The notes under the pieces were generated by a model, which worked only from the letters and a program-made list of their open reading frames with translations, searched no databases and was not told the DNA's origin. The position numbers were made by a program, and so were the translations under genes. Below are positions 1-11,590 of a stretch of DNA of 64,000 bases, piece after piece; the stretch's first letter is position 1; each line of letters begins with the position of its first letter. The stretch covers positions 49,574,330 through 49,638,329 of the forward strand of contig CM064509.1 in the NCBI GenBank assembly GCA_032716605.1. Reading direction: 5' to 3'. Origin of the DNA: Paralithodes platypus (Eukaryota > Arthropoda > Malacostraca > Decapoda > Lithodidae).

Positions 1-85
1 AACATGATTTTTATGGATTGGTTGCATCAGGCAGTTAAGCAAAATTAAAAATAAAGCTATTAGATTAATCAATAACCCTGCAATG
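1..85 (+). pseudogene. Fragment of jockey-like LINE RT C-terminal region (family D)
   Basis: Bases 30-80 read, with one substitution-rich frame, as RQL-KI-NKAIRLINNPA, the same stretch found after the RT palm in the LINE at 24721-26133 (RQLDKIQNKAIRLINNP). The piece is cut by the window edge on the left and is followed by unrelated A+T-rich DNA. It is a dead 3' fragment of family D. Seen directly by matching the two parts of the window. Confidence 0.7.
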
Positions 86-634
86 CAAACATTGTTATGA
101 TGTATATTTTTAAAATAGCAGGAATGTTCATAAATTGGTTCAGTAAGTTTATTACAAAAACATTTTTGAGAAAACTGGGTCACCCAATTCAGATATTTTA
201 CAGTACAGTACTGTATTGGTGAGCTGACTCTTTGTCAGAGTGAGGGTTGGTGTCCTCTACCTCCCATAGTCTTTTTCTATCTTTTAATTTGTCTACATTT
301 CTAATGGCGTAGGGATGCGGCGACCCCAGCGCCCGCCACTAGCCGGTGTAAATAGCCTTCTCTGAGTTGGAAGGGAAAGAATTTTCCATCACCGCATTTT
401 TCTGCGAGGCGTAAACGTCAGCTGAAAGGGGCTTGGGGCGGGAGCTAGGAATCCTCCTTCCTTTGAAAAAAATTACCTACTAAAAGAGACTAGAGATAGA
501 GGCGAGGGAACCCGATCATGGTCCCGGACGCTATTTTGTTTCACTCAGCGAAAGCACGTCATACTTTTTTCAAACAACCTGCCAATGTCCTCACTCTTCT
601 CATTCATTCCACATCCCGTACATTTAAAGCTACA
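86..634. other. No gene recognised
   Basis: A+T-rich sequence to about 300, then a more G+C-rich stretch (300-560) with GGCGACCCC and GGGGCTTGGGGCGGG words that looks like repeat DNA but matches nothing else in the window. A TACAGTACAGTACTGTA palindrome-like word lies near 205. No open frame with coding character. Confidence 0.5.
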
Positions 635-880
635 TTAACCCTCTCCGACATATGACGCGATTTTGAGCCGATTAGGGATACTTTAAAGCCTTTGTTACCA
701 TCAGGGGTATTTAGAAACCTTTAGTTTAGTTACTTCAACCTCTGCAGTTGTGTTTGAGTTAGCTGTGGGCAGAAAACTAATTTTGGAGAGGTAATTATAA
801 GAGTGAGAGAACTCTATTTCTTATTGCTAATCTGGCAACCTCTGCGTCATATGAGTCTAAAGAGGCTAAAGAGAGGGTGA
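635..880 (+). mobile_element. TTAA-flanked non-autonomous element, family P, copy 1
   Basis: Begins TTAA-CCCTCTCCGACATATGACGC at 635. The interior (from GATTTTGAGCCGATTAGGG to GGCAACCTCTGCGTCATA) is found inverted at 31228-31395 plus 32968-32996 plus 33544-33579. A third start lies at 63729. TTAA target duplication and a C/T-rich terminal inverted repeat fit piggyBac-type (or Kolobok-type) MITEs. The right end near 866-880 is degraded where LINE A begins. Family placement is inference; repetition and inverted ends are seen. Confidence 0.7.
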
Positions 881-2234
881 AGTGGATTTTTGGAATGTGA
901 AAGGTAAAAAGTCTGGAGTAGATGAGAGAATCCGAGCAAAAGAGGGCATGGCTATTATTGTAACAGGAACTGAGAGTTTATATAAGAGTGGAGAGAGCAT
1001 TTCATCAAGGATAATGTGGGTGCTAATGCGGTTTACGGGTGAAAGGTTGGTATTTGTGTGCATATGAGCCAGGAAGTGAAAGGATAATAGAGGACATGGA
1101 GGGTTTTGGGGAATATAGGGATTGTCTACAAGGGTTTGAAGAAAATTAAAATGTGATAGTTTTAAGGGACTTGAATGCTAGGTTAGGCAATGAATCTGCT
1201 GATAAGTAGTTCTGGTGTGGATAGTGTAAACAAGAGTGGAGAATGAATAATTATATATATGGAGAGTAGAATGAGTGTAGGTAATACATTCTTCAAAAAG
1301 AGATGTATACACAAGTATAGATGGCATAACTTGTGAGGGGAGAGATTGTAGAGAGGGCGTTAATGGATTATGTATTGGTGATAAGTGAAAGATTGTGTTG
1401 ACTGCTGGATGTGAATGTGCTGAGAGGTGAGGCTGAGGGTATGTCTGGTCATTACTGTTTCTTGTGGAGGGAAAGCTGAGAGGAGGAGTTGCAGGAGAAT
1501 GCAAGACAAGCAAGAAGTAAGAGAGGTAATATCTAATAAAAGTTAGTGAGTTAGAGAAAACTACAAAAGAGAGGGAGCACCGGGAGAGGCTAAATGAGAA
1601 ATGGATGGAAGAGAGAGAGATAGAGGATGAATGTCAACAGTTTAAGGAAGGAGTGAAAGCAAGCGTAGAGGAAGTTTGTGGTAAAAGTATAGTAGTTGGC
1701 AGAGGTATCAGGAAGGGAAACAAGTGGTAGAATGAACCGGTAAGAAAGGCAGTTGAGGAGAAGAGACCGTAGTCTGAGAGGGTTTTGCAGGATGGAAGTG
1801 TTGAGGTATGGGAGAAGTACAAGGAGAAGAGGATAGAGGCAAAACGGAAGATTAGAGAAGCGAAGAAAAGTGTAAATGAAAGGTGGGGTCGTAGATTGAG
1901 TGAGAATTTTGAGGAATGTAAGAAGATATTCTGGAAGGAGGTAAATAGAGTAAGGAAAGGAGAACAAAAGAGGGAGGAGTCGGTGAAAGATGCAAATGGA
2001 GAGTTATTAGTGGAAGGTATGGAAGTGAGGAATAGATATGTTGAGTATTTTTAATCTTTGCTAAATGTAAGAGATGGAAGAGAGGCAGTGATTGAAGCAG
2101 TGGCTGATGGAGGTAGGCTATAGAGGCGGGAGGGAATAAATGAAAGGATTGAGAAGAATGAGGTGAAAGAAGCAGTGAGACAAATGTGAGCGGGTAAAGT
2201 ATAAGGTAAATGGATGGTAATGCTGTGGAATGTA

Positions 2235-2723
2235 TTAACACCTTATTGGCGGGTGGTAGGGTATATTACACCGTACCGCACAGCGTTTTTTTTTTTACCC
2301 TAAATAGGGTTGTTTCCGTGCTCATTGTCATGCATAAACAAGACCCAGAGCGTAAAACAAGTATCTATCCCTGAAAGGGCATAAACAGAGCTTTCCAATG
2401 ACACCCGAACCATCCTTGTACGACCATTGGTTCTCTTGCAACGATCGTGCAACACGAGTGCAAAAACCCTAAAATAAGGTAATTTCCGTACATAATTCCC
2501 TGTGTAGCGAGTGAGAAAGGGGGGAGGAAGGTGGTATACAGTTCAGTATGTCCACGGTGGTCGTGGGGAGCGGTCATAAGGTTACTACGCTCGTCCCACT
2601 GCTCAGCTCTCTCTCTCAGCAACATTACATGCTGAAAATGGCGCTCGACAACTGTCGTGCACCGCCACTTAGTCCAAATTTATTTCACTCGACATTGGTT
2701 GCGCGCCGCCAGTTAAGGGTTAA
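2235..2723 (+). mobile_element. TTAA-flanked MITE, family Q, copy 1
   Basis: TTAA at 2235-2238 and 2720-2723. Ends are CACCTTATTGGCGG and the complement of CGCCAGTTAAGGG, an imperfect terminal inverted repeat. Same family at 23860-24345 (same orientation) and 62026-62520 (inverted), with shared internal words such as GACCATTGGTTCTCTTGCAACGA-like sequence and ATCCCTGAAAGGGCAT. No transposase. Removing the insert with one TTAA restores the LINE A frame across the junction (VECI, then K-GGDVII), which fixes its boundaries. piggyBac-type mobilisation is inferred. Confidence 0.85.
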
Positions 2724-3469
2724 GATGGGTGGAGATGTGATAATAGATTGGCTGGTGAGAATTTTCAATACAGTATGTGTTTTGATGTGTCAATTGCACC
2801 ATCAGACTGGAGGAGTGCATGTATAATGCCTTTGTACAAGGGGAAGGGAGACCGGCAGGAGTTTTCAAGCTATAGAGATATTACTTTACTGTCATTGTTG
2901 GAAAGCTGTATGGCAGGGTGTTGATAGAGAAGGTAATAAAGGGTACAGAAGGTGCAATAGGAGAAGAGTAGTGCGGTTTTAGGAGGGGACGAGGGTGTGT
3001 AGATCAGTTTTTGCAGTAAGACAGCTATGCAGTATGCAAGAAGTACTGTATTTATAACATATATAAGGAGATATTAATTGGGCTTCCATGGATTTGGAAA
3101 AAGCATACTGTATGCTCGTGTGGATCGAGAAGCAGTGTGGAAGGTACTAAGGATTTACAAAATTGGAGGATATTTGTTAAGAGCAGTCAAGAGTTTTTAT
3201 GAAGAGAGCAGATCATGTGTTATAGTAGGGAATGAGTTGAGTGAATGGTTTGAGGTGAATGTAGTTCTGTAACAGGGTTGTGTAATATGTCACTGTGGTT
3301 GCTTAATGTATATATGGTGTGATGATGGAGGGAAAGCTGAGATCTATGGGTAGAGGATTTGGATTAGTAGGAAATAATGGTGGTGATTGGGAGTTTAATC
3401 AGTTGCTGTTTGTTGATGACACAGCATTGGTGGCAGATTCTGAGGAGAAGCTGCAGTGAGTAGTAATAG

Positions 3470-3876
3470 AGTTTTTTTTCTTCTATCGGGCATAGGCTGA
3501 GAGCCTGTACATTAGTTGCGCACTCATGGCTCGAAGCAGCTTCATCTCTGAAACTGCCTTACTCCAGTGCTTCACTGTTTTACCTCCTAGACTCGGACCC
3601 TCACTCTCAGAACGACACCTATTAAGCAATGAACTCACTAGGCATTGTCCCCCTGTATCCTATTTTGAATATAGGAATATTCATACAGTGCTATTAATCG
3701 GGGAACAATGAGGGTATTTATTTGGCGTTTCAGTGGGCTTTGTGGTAATGCACTGATACTAGATACAGAATAAATTCCATCCCAATACTATCTTCTCATT
3801 GACATATCAGGATTCGAAGCCGGGTTCAATGAATTACCAGTCTAGTGGCAAGACCACTCCACCACACCTCCCCTGT
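3470..3876 (-). mobile_element. tRNA-derived SINE inserted in LINE A
   Basis: Read on the minus strand, the head at 3805-3875 carries an A-box-like TGGTGGAGTGG and, about 45 bases on, a B-box-like GCTTCGAATCC, the spacing of a tRNA pol III promoter. The other end is a T run (3470-3477), which is the A-tail on the minus strand. LINE A coding resumes on both sides (EEKL before, RRRKLRVN after). About 400 bp. The tail region (3490-3780) has no match in the window. Source tRNA not assigned. Confidence 0.7.
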
Positions 3877-4222
3877 ATGTGATATGTAGGAGGAGGAAGT
3901 TGAGGGTGAATGTAAATAAAAGTAAAGTGATGGTGCGTATCACCATCACGTAGGGTGAACCTAAATGTACGACTGGATGGGGAAATGCTGGCATAAGTGG
4001 AGTGTATTAAATATGTAAGTGGAGTGATAAGCAGGGACGCAGGTGTGGGAATGGAAGTAAGACAGAGAGTGTGTGAGGGAAGGAAAGCTTTCGGAGCAAT
4101 GGGAAGTATGTGGAAGGTGAGAAATCTTGGAATGAAAGGTAAAAGTGGAATGGTTGGAGGGACCAAGGGATAGTTGTACCAACAGTGATGTATGGGGATG
4201 AGACGTGGAGTCGAAATATACA

Positions 4223-4895
4223 AGAGAAAAAAGGTTGGATTTGTTTATTTTGTTTTCTATGGGAATGAGGGAGACACAAGGCAGAACTGCCTGCAGCGAG
4301 TGCCTCCCCCAGAGTTGAAAGAGTGACAGGGCCAAAATCAAGGGATATTCGAGCTAAAATGCCTGGACACACAGAGTTTGAAGCAATTTAAGTCATAGGA
4401 AGAGGGAAAGACTGATTCTGGGAGAGAGTTCCAGAGCTCAGCAGTTGAATAGAAGAAAGTCTGAGAATGGCGTTTCACTCCTGGGTTGGAGAGTTGCACA
4501 GAATAAGGGTGGGATTGTGTTGCAAGACGGATACTACGTACTCTATGTAGAGGAGGTGGTATACACTGGGAAAGCTCCGAGGAACACTGATTATTGTAGT
4601 AGCGATAGAATAGCGAGAGAGATACAACAATGCGGCGAAGAGAGAGAGATTGCAGAGAGTGCGTGAGTGGATGGGAGTTAATGATACAAAAGGGTTTCCT
4701 TTCTACTTTGTCTAGGAGTGCGGTGTGAGAGGATCATCCCCACACATGTGAACAATACTCAATACAAGGACACACTGTGCCCCTGTACAGAGCAAGAAGC
4801 TGTGCCGGGGTAAAGAACCCCTTGAGGCGGTTGAGCAAACCCAGCTTCTGGGAGGCTGCCTTAGCAAGACTGGTAATATGGTCCCTCCAAGTGAG
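4223..4895 (-). pseudogene. 5'-truncated jockey-like LINE (family B), 3' part
   Basis: Near-identical to the 3' end of the LINE B copies at 31396-32965 (minus) and 53320-53900 (plus): the 3' UTR with GCCTGCAGCGAGTGCCTCCCC, the C-terminal coding region, and the coding words for LYRGTVRP-type and SHTALLDKVE-type sequence. It stops abruptly at about 4895 against a TAA repeat, so it is 5' truncated. A degraded A-tail lies at about 4225-4258. It landed in, and ended, the family A LINE. Confidence 0.75.
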
Positions 4896-4897
4896 AT

Positions 4898-4899
4898 AC

Positions 4900-4944
<45 letters not shown>
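4898..4944. repeat. (TAA)n microsatellite
   Basis: About 15 uninterrupted TAA units directly beside the truncated 5' end of the LINE B fragment. Confidence 0.95.
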
Positions 4945-4947
<3 letters not shown>

Positions 4948-5045
4948 GATTGAATATAGAAAGATGTCCCACTATTATATGGTAGATATGACGTCCACAC
5001 TGTGGCTACCTGTGTCAAAATATGCACTTACAACTAACTAGGTAA

Positions 5046-5262
5046 TTAACCCCTTCTCTACCGGCGACGTCTTGTATTTTAATCTTGGTATATCTAGATT
5101 ATTATTAATTTAGAGTTTAGGAAGAATCTGTGGTTGTAAAAAAGGTTAAGTGAAATATTTCGAAGCATGTTAATTGATGGAGGCCCTTTATAAACTGAAT
5201 ACAATCGTCTAATAGTAGCCAGAATAAAATTAATAAGACGTCACTGGTATAGAGGGGGTTAA
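5046..5262. mobile_element. 217-bp TTAA-flanked MITE, family R, copy 1
   Basis: TTAA at 5046-5049 and 5259-5262. Terminal inverted repeats CCCCTTCTCTACCGGCGACG and (complement of right end) CCCCCTCTATACCAGTGACG agree over about 24 bases including GACGTCTT. A 215-bp relative lies at 56138-56352, sharing GTTTAG-AAG and ATAATCGTCTA-type words. No coding capacity. The complete element with intact TTAA on both sides is seen; piggyBac-like class is inferred. Confidence 0.85.
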
Positions 5263-6967
5263 ACATATCAACATGATGATGACTTTATAATTATTTACTC
5301 CGTCATATCTGTTAGCTTATTTGAAATTGGCGCCAAATTCCCCATGTCTTGTTTACGTTCTTTAAAATGAGAGGGCGTGCTATTTAAATGAGAGAACATG
5401 CTAAGAGAGGATTTAAATTTAAACCTCTGTTCTTTAACCCAATTCCCTTATGAAAATCTGCACATATTAGCAATGTGCTTCTAAACATCAAGCAACGATT
5501 TCCCATATTAAATTTTAAGCATAGATAAATCACTTAGAGTTATAAAGTAAATATCTATTCATTGAAACGTTGTACTACATAAGACAATTACTTAGTTGAA
5601 AAAAGCTATAATGGGTTTACCAGAAAATCATGGAAATCAATATAGTGTAAAGGAGCTAAGGTTGCATCCAATAGGCATATTTGTTCCATTAAGACTGTCA
5701 AACATACAACAAACTCTCTCTCTGCCGCACTCCATTGACACCACCAATTTCACTGTGCTGTCAGTTTTCCTTTCATACATTTCAACAGTCAACATTCTGC
5801 TACCAGTCTCTGTTAATGACACCATTCCTCAGTTACTTATTAATTTTCATACTGGCCATTTTTCATTTCTAGGTTTAGTAATCATCCTCAATTGCAACAT
5901 CATCCCATGCATTCTTTGTCAGCCAATTCGTAGCAAATTTCAGAGTCCATTATATGGCATAGGGGAGATCAGCAGCTTATTGGTCATAAGGCATGGCAAA
6001 TATTATAAAACATAATTAAGCTGACATAAGAAAAACAAACAGGCAACACCTGATACAGTCACCACTCATTCATCAGCCCCACAAATTGTCTCACATGCTC
6101 TAAATATCTATAACAAGGCCTTTTCATGACATCATCTAGAGCACAGACCATCAAGTTAGTCAAGTTAATGCAGACATAAAACACTCAAGCAGCATCTCTT
6201 GCAATCATTCTCCAATCATTCCTCAGCTGTTAATGATTATTGTTTTATCTAATCCTTTTTTACACTATGACACACACTGAGCCACCTTGTCATACCATCC
6301 TTTTCATGGCCTTCCATATGTCATCTCTTTGCTTCCAATACACTTCCCCTCACCCTTTATCTGAAAGGAAAAACTCATTTTACGGCTATAGTCATGTGGA
6401 CATACCATTTAAGAACAACTTTTGTTTTCGACGACCAGACTTATATCCTAGCTTCACGCACCTACTAAATATCGCTATTTTCTGACTCATTAGATTTTAA
6501 GGTATGTACTACACAGTATGTACAGTATATTTATTTCCGAAGCTCTCACTCGAATTATCATGATTATGCCAGCATATACAGTGTTTTACTTCCATAATAG
6601 TCGAGAGGACTGAGGAGTAGGATACATGCTGAAATACATGGTGTACAAAATTAGTATGGAATCCTTCTCTTATTGGAAACTTTCAGTCACTTCCTGTCCC
6701 TCGTTTTTCAGTATAATACATTTACTGGTTTGCCTTTGTATTTGTGTTGCTTTAAAATGTATATTGTCAGGTGGTTTCTCAAACCGCACTTGTATCTGTA
6801 TCACACATCCTATTTTAATCAGTGACCACTGAGACTCTGTGGAGTTCCTCTACAGCATACAGTTTCTGCTATTTGGGCAATAGCTTTATCTGAATGCCAA
6901 GCTTTTAGCATGTTTAAATGTTCTAATCCCTTCCCCTGTAGATCATAGGTTCCTTGGTCCAACACTG
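5263..6967. other. No gene recognised (1.7 kb)
   Basis: A+T-rich DNA. The longest frame (5596-6015, plus) has no recognisable domain, low-complexity composition and no supporting context, so I do not call it a gene. Nothing here matches other repeats in the window. Confidence 0.5.
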
Positions 6968-6978
6968 ATATATATATC

Positions 6979-7043
<65 letters not shown>
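6968..7043. repeat. (TA)n microsatellite
   Basis: GATATATATATCC followed by about 30 uninterrupted TA units, immediately upstream of the truncated 5' end of the CR1-like LINE. Confidence 0.95.
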
Positions 7044-7047
<4 letters not shown>

Positions 7048-8872
7048 TAAAACTTCGATAGGAGAATGAGAAAATGATTTAGAAATGTGCAGTACATTAA
7101 ATAGTCAATTTCTTTCCGTTTTCACTAATGAAAATTTGGCACAGTTTCCAGAAGTCCGTAAGGTATATAGTATGTTAAGTACGGTTACTATAAGTAGAAA
7201 TGATGTGCTTAAGGAAATTGACAGACTGAAACCTCATAAATCGCCTGGTCCTGATGAGGTATATGCTAGTATTAAAAGAATGTTAGGGATGAGTTAAGTT
7301 ACCCATTACATTTTTATTTAACACATTGGAGACAGTATAGTTCCAGAAGCTTGGAAGCTTGCAAACGTAGTTCCGATCTTCAAAAAAGGTGACAAATCAA
7401 TAGCATCCAATTACCGTCCCATTAGTCTTACATCAATCATAGGAAAGCTACTAGAGTCAATCATTGCTAGTAAAATTAGAACACTTAGATACATTTAATT
7501 TAATAAATCTTCTCAGCATGGATTCACTCAGGGACGTTCTTGCCTTACTAATTTGCTTAGTTTTTTCTCAGAGGTATATGAAGCAGTAGATAATGACAAG
7601 TCATATGATATAATATATTTAGATTTCAGTAAAGCTTTCGACAGAGCCCCCATGAGAGATTGATGAGAAAGGTTCGCATGGAATGTTTGGATTAGGTCAT
7701 GGCTAATTGGTAGGAACAAGAGGGTCAGCATAAATGGTACGAAGTCAGAATGGGGAGCAGTCAAAAGTGGTGTCCCCCAGGGATCTGTATTAGGTCCTCC
7801 GTTGTTTGTTATATACATAAATTACCTTGATTTAGGTATAACTAGTAGGATAAGTAAATTTGCAGACGATACCAAAATGGGGAGAACAATTGATTCAGAT
7901 AGAGATATAGAGTGCCTCCAAAGGGATCTAGATACCTTACACGAATGGTCAGTAAATTGGCAGATGAAGTTTAACATTGACAAATGCAAGGTATTAAAGA
8001 TAGGGAAGATGCATACAAATGTTAAATATAAACTAATATGGAATTAGAAAACTCGAATTGTGAGAAAGATCTAGGTGTGTTTGTTAGCAATGATTTGAAG
8101 CCTAGACAACAGTGTATAAGCGTTCGAAACAAGGCAAACAGATTCTCGGGTTCATCTCAAGGAGTGTGAGTAACAGAACTGCTGATGTTATCTTAAACTT
8201 TACTTGTCATTAGTGAGACCCCCATATGATTATGCTGTTCAATTTTGGTGTCCTTATTACAGAATGGACATAGATTCATTGGAGAGAGTACAACGGAGAA
8301 TGACAAAAATGATCCATAATATTAGAAATCTTCCGTATAAAGAAAGTTGAAGAAATTAGGCTTACATTCGTTAGAGAGACGCAGAGTTAGAGGATATGAT
8401 AGAGGTGTTCAAGTGGGTTAGTGGGATTAACAAAGGGGACATGACAAATGTACTAAAGCTCAGTGATAGCGAAAGAACTCGTACCAATGGTTTCAAATTA
8501 GATAAATTTCGTTTCAGAAAGATATAGAAATATATTGGTTTGGTAACAGAGTTGTAGATGGGTGGAATGGACTACCAAGTGCTATAGTGGGATTAAAAAC
8601 GATAGGGAGCTTTAAGATAAAATTGGATAAGCATATGGACGAGAAGGGTTGGGTGTGAAGGGGGATCAGCAGGGTTGGGCCAATCAGCGCTCTGCAGACC
8701 CCCGTAATCCTGCGTTAATCTCTAACCGTTTTGGTAAGATGATCCTCAGGGTATTAGAGTGTTGAGCCTATAATTGGGCTTTGTGGGGTTGTGTGGGACA
8801 GGGATCTGCCTTGCTTAGGCCAATCGGCTTTCTGCAGACTCCCCTTTTCTTATGTTCTTATGTTCTTATATA
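7044..8872 (+). pseudogene. CR1-like LINE (family C), 5' truncated, broken RT
   Basis: Coding pieces in order: LKPHKSPGPDEV (about 7230), a NYRPISLTSIIGKLLE block (about 7410), DFSKAFDRAP (about 7625), SGVPQGSVLG (about 7770), then KFADDTKMG and LDTLHEWSVNWQMKFN in the open segment 7802-8047, and a C-terminal region to about 8660. FADD-type palm motif with DTK following, and the 3' tail of repeated TTCTTATG at 8845-8870, are features of the CR1 clade. Several stops and frameshifts. A second 3' end of the same family (CCAATCG-CTTCTGCAGACTCCC, then TTCTTATGTTC) is at 26134-26202. Confidence 0.85.
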
Positions 8873-8875
8873 TAT

Positions 8876-10862
8876 TTTACCGGACGCCGTGATCCCCAAA
8901 GGGGTGACCACAAACAAAAGGCCCCATGTACCTCCGTCCCCAGTCAGTCGACTCCACTCCACCCATCCAGCACCGCCTTCACTCATATACTTCCTAACTC
9001 CATCCTTCCACTTGGTCTACCTCTCCCTCTCTGTCCTTCCACCTCACTCTCGTACACTCTTTTACTCATTCTCTCACTTCCCATGCATTCCACATGACCG
9101 AACCATCTCAAGGAGTCAAGGAGTTCCTTTTCACACTTTCCACCACATCTACATCCACACAACACCTCTCTCGTACTTCCTCATTAGTCTGTCAATCCCT
9201 CCATGTAACTACGCACGCACTTCTCAAGTAACTTATTTCCACCCCTCTTACTCTTGGTTTGAGTCTCTTCACCAACGTCCATGCTTCGCTCCCGTAAGTC
9301 AATGTCGGGACTACCACACTGTCATGCAAGGACTTCTTTACTTCCATGCTGACCACCCTATTTCTTGCTACTACTTTTAGCGTTCCTACAACCCTCTTCC
9401 CCTATTGCACTCTCTCCTGCACTTCTTCATCCATACTCCCATCTTTACTCAACACACTGCCCAAATATTTAAATGAGCCGACATTCTCCATAACCTGACC
9501 GTTCAACCATACCTCACGCTATATGGCTGCCTTCCTCTTTCCCGCATTTACCTTCAGATTCCATTTTTCCCACACTGTTCCAAATATATTTACCAGCCCC
9601 TGCAACTCCCATTCACTATCGCTCATCAGAACTGTATCATCAGCAAACAGCAGTACAGGCAACTTCCACTTGTGGGCGGGTGCCCAACCCCGAAAGGGGT
9701 TGAAATAGGGGAGCTATCCCCCCGCCAAAGGCGGCTTTCTAGGGCCTTTCCTAGCTGATGCTGAGAGGATTGGGTTCTAGTCATGTGGTGATGGGCTGGT
9801 CTATCAGAGTGAGAACTAAGCGACCTCTGCCATACCCATAGCTTAGTCTGACTGTTCCTTTTACTTATATATTTTCTAGATCTCAAGTGACGGCGTCTCT
9901 TCCGTGGATTGACCTCCCAATCTACCAAGATTGGAAGCCAAAGCGTCACATTTTTTTCCTTTGCCCCTCAACTTTCTCTTCATAATTGCTGAGGGGCACA
10001 GGGCCCTGGGTGGGTCTTTGGTTTCCCGGGCGTTTCAGCACCCTCCTCAGCTCCCCGCCATGGAGAGGCTTCGGTCACCCAGGCTTTATTGTGGTCGGCA
10101 GGGAGGGTTCTGTGGGGGCGCTCGGTTATGGCCTTGGCCTTGCTCTGGGCCTTGGGGCTGTTCGGCCAGGCAGCTTGGGGAACAACAACAACAACAACAA
10201 CTTCCACTTGTTTCCTTCCCTTATCAGAGGTACACCAACATCCACTGCTCTTCCTTGTATTTCTTTCATGACTTCATCCATACATATATATATATTGAAC
10301 AGCCATGGGGACATCACACACCCTTGCTTTAATCCAATATTCAGATCAAAGAACTCACTCTGCTCTTTCTCCACACGTACTGATGCCTATGCACCCTCAT
10401 ACGTGCTCTTCACTCTTCACTGCTTTCAGCAACTTGCTGTCTACTCCGTATATTCTCAGTATTTTCCACAGACTATCAACTCTGTCATAGGCCTCTTCTA
10501 AGTCCATAAAGGCAGCATACAACTTATGTTCTTCAACCCGCCCTGCTCGTCACCTATCCATTTCTCCGTTCTCACTCTCACTCTCTCAATCACTACCCTA
10601 CTGTACTGTAAACCTTCCCTACTACGATTAGAAGGCATATTCCCCGGTGGTTACCACAAACTCCTCTTTCCCCTTATACAGGGGGACTATTATGCCTGTC
10701 TTTCAGTCATCCGGTGCTCTCCGCTTCTCCCATGCTAGTTTACACATTTGCCATACCCATTCGGTCACTATCTCACCACAATACCTCAGCCAGAAGTCTG
10801 TCAATGGTTGACATCTTGGGAGTAAAACAGACAGGTCTCATACCTTTTAGCAAGTGGTTTCA
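8876..10862 (-). pseudogene. LINE family A, copy 2a, decayed RT
   Basis: Minus-strand relatives of the 880-4222 element: GLKQGCVMSPWLFNIY and VDVGVPLIREGNK near 10240-10330, LNGQVMENVGSFKYLG near 9500, SLRWFGHVECM near 9100 and a 3' region ending at 8876. Frames are interrupted throughout. It is cut by an (AAC)n retroposon at 9674-10198 with a 13-bp target duplication. Its 3' end abuts the CR1-like tail. Confidence 0.8.
9674..10198 (+). mobile_element. 525-bp (AAC)n-tailed retroposon, copy 1
   Basis: Flanked by exact 13-bp direct repeats AACTTCCACTTGT (9661-9673 and 10199-10211). Starts GGGCGGGTGCCC, ends GGGGAACAACAAC. A second copy sits at 32997-33531 with its own duplication, and a 3' fragment lies inverted at 20043-20086. 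Target duplication length and the simple 3' tail mean LINE-mediated retroposition. No A/B-box pair of a tRNA is obvious, and no ORF is shared by both copies, so it is SINE-like with an unidentified head, or a processed non-coding 3' piece of a LINE. Confidence 0.85.
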
Positions 10863-11590
10863 AATTCTATCTATTTATTGCCAGATGCCATGATCCCCGA
10901 AGGTGTGGCCACAAATGAATCGCCCCCATGCACCACTGTCCCTAGTCAGTCGACGCCCCTCCTCCCATCCAACACCGTTTTCACGCATATACTTCTTAAC
11001 TCCATACTTACACCTCTCTCTCGGTCTACCTCACCCTCTCTGTCACACTTCACTCTCTCGCTTCCCATACGTTACACGTTGCAAAACCATCTCAATGTGT
11101 TCCTTTTCACACTTTCCAGATCTACATTCACACGTCACCACTCTTGTAATTTCTCATTCGTCTGTCTATCCCTCCATGTAACTCCGCAATTAACTAATTT
11201 CCACCCCTCTCACTCATGGTTTCTGTCTCTCCAACAACATCCATGCTTCAATCACTCAAACGTCAATGTCGGGATAACCAAACTATCATACAAGGACTTC
11301 TTACTTCCATGCTGACAAACCCTATTTCTTGTTACTGCTTTCAGCGTTCCTACAACCCTCTTCCTGTTGCACCCTTTTCCGCACTTCTTCCTCCATACTC
11401 CCGTCTTTACTCGACACACTGCACAGCACAAATACTTAAATGGGCTGACATTCTCCTTAACCTGACCGTTCAACCTCACCTCACACTCTGTGACAGCACC
11501 CCTTTCAAGGACCATAACCTTACTCTTCCCCTCATTTTCCTTCAGATTCCATTTTCACACACTATTCTAAACATACTTATCAAATTTGTA
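10863..11590 (-). pseudogene. LINE family A, copy 2b, 3' fragment
   Basis: Repeats the 3' part of copy 2a: 10880-11050 matches 8880-9060 (for example GATCCCC-AAGG, CCAGTCAGTCGAC-type words, CATATACTTC). The minus frame 11252-11515 carries LNGQVKENVSPFKYL and GTLKAVTRNRV. It lies in the same orientation directly behind copy 2a, either two insertions or a tandem duplication followed by decay. Confidence 0.75.

Larger units (their letters stand above)
880..4222 (+). pseudogene. Non-LTR retrotransposon (LINE family A), decayed endonuclease-RT
   Basis: Order of recognisable parts: an APE-type endonuclease remnant (about 880-1200, ending in a VIVLRDLNARLGNES stretch in a broken frame), a charged linker open at 1785-2054 (EVWEKYKEKRIEAKRKI, FWKEVNRVRKG), then RT pieces: DWLVRIFN (about 2740), SMDLEKAY (about 3085), NQLLFVDDTALVADSEEKL (about 3400), KLRVNVNKSKVM (about 3895) and a C-terminal piece near 4190. 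Stops and frameshifts are frequent, so it is dead. It is interrupted by a TTAA element (2235-2723) and a SINE (about 3470-3876), and ends where a minus-strand LINE B begins. In arthropods such elements move by target-primed reverse transcription. I do not assign a clade; APE-type and related to the CR1/jockey group is as far as the sequence supports. Confidence 0.8.

Noticed and set aside
5596..6015. 139-codon ORF
   Set aside because: No domain, no coding-like composition and no neighbour or signal to support it.
8781..9380. 199-codon plus-strand ORF
   Set aside because: It is the antisense of the minus-strand LINE A 3' region, which explains the sequence.
9986..10501. 171-codon plus-strand ORF
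   Set aside because: It spans the (AAC)n retroposon and antisense LINE sequence. The same frame is not kept in the second retroposon copy.
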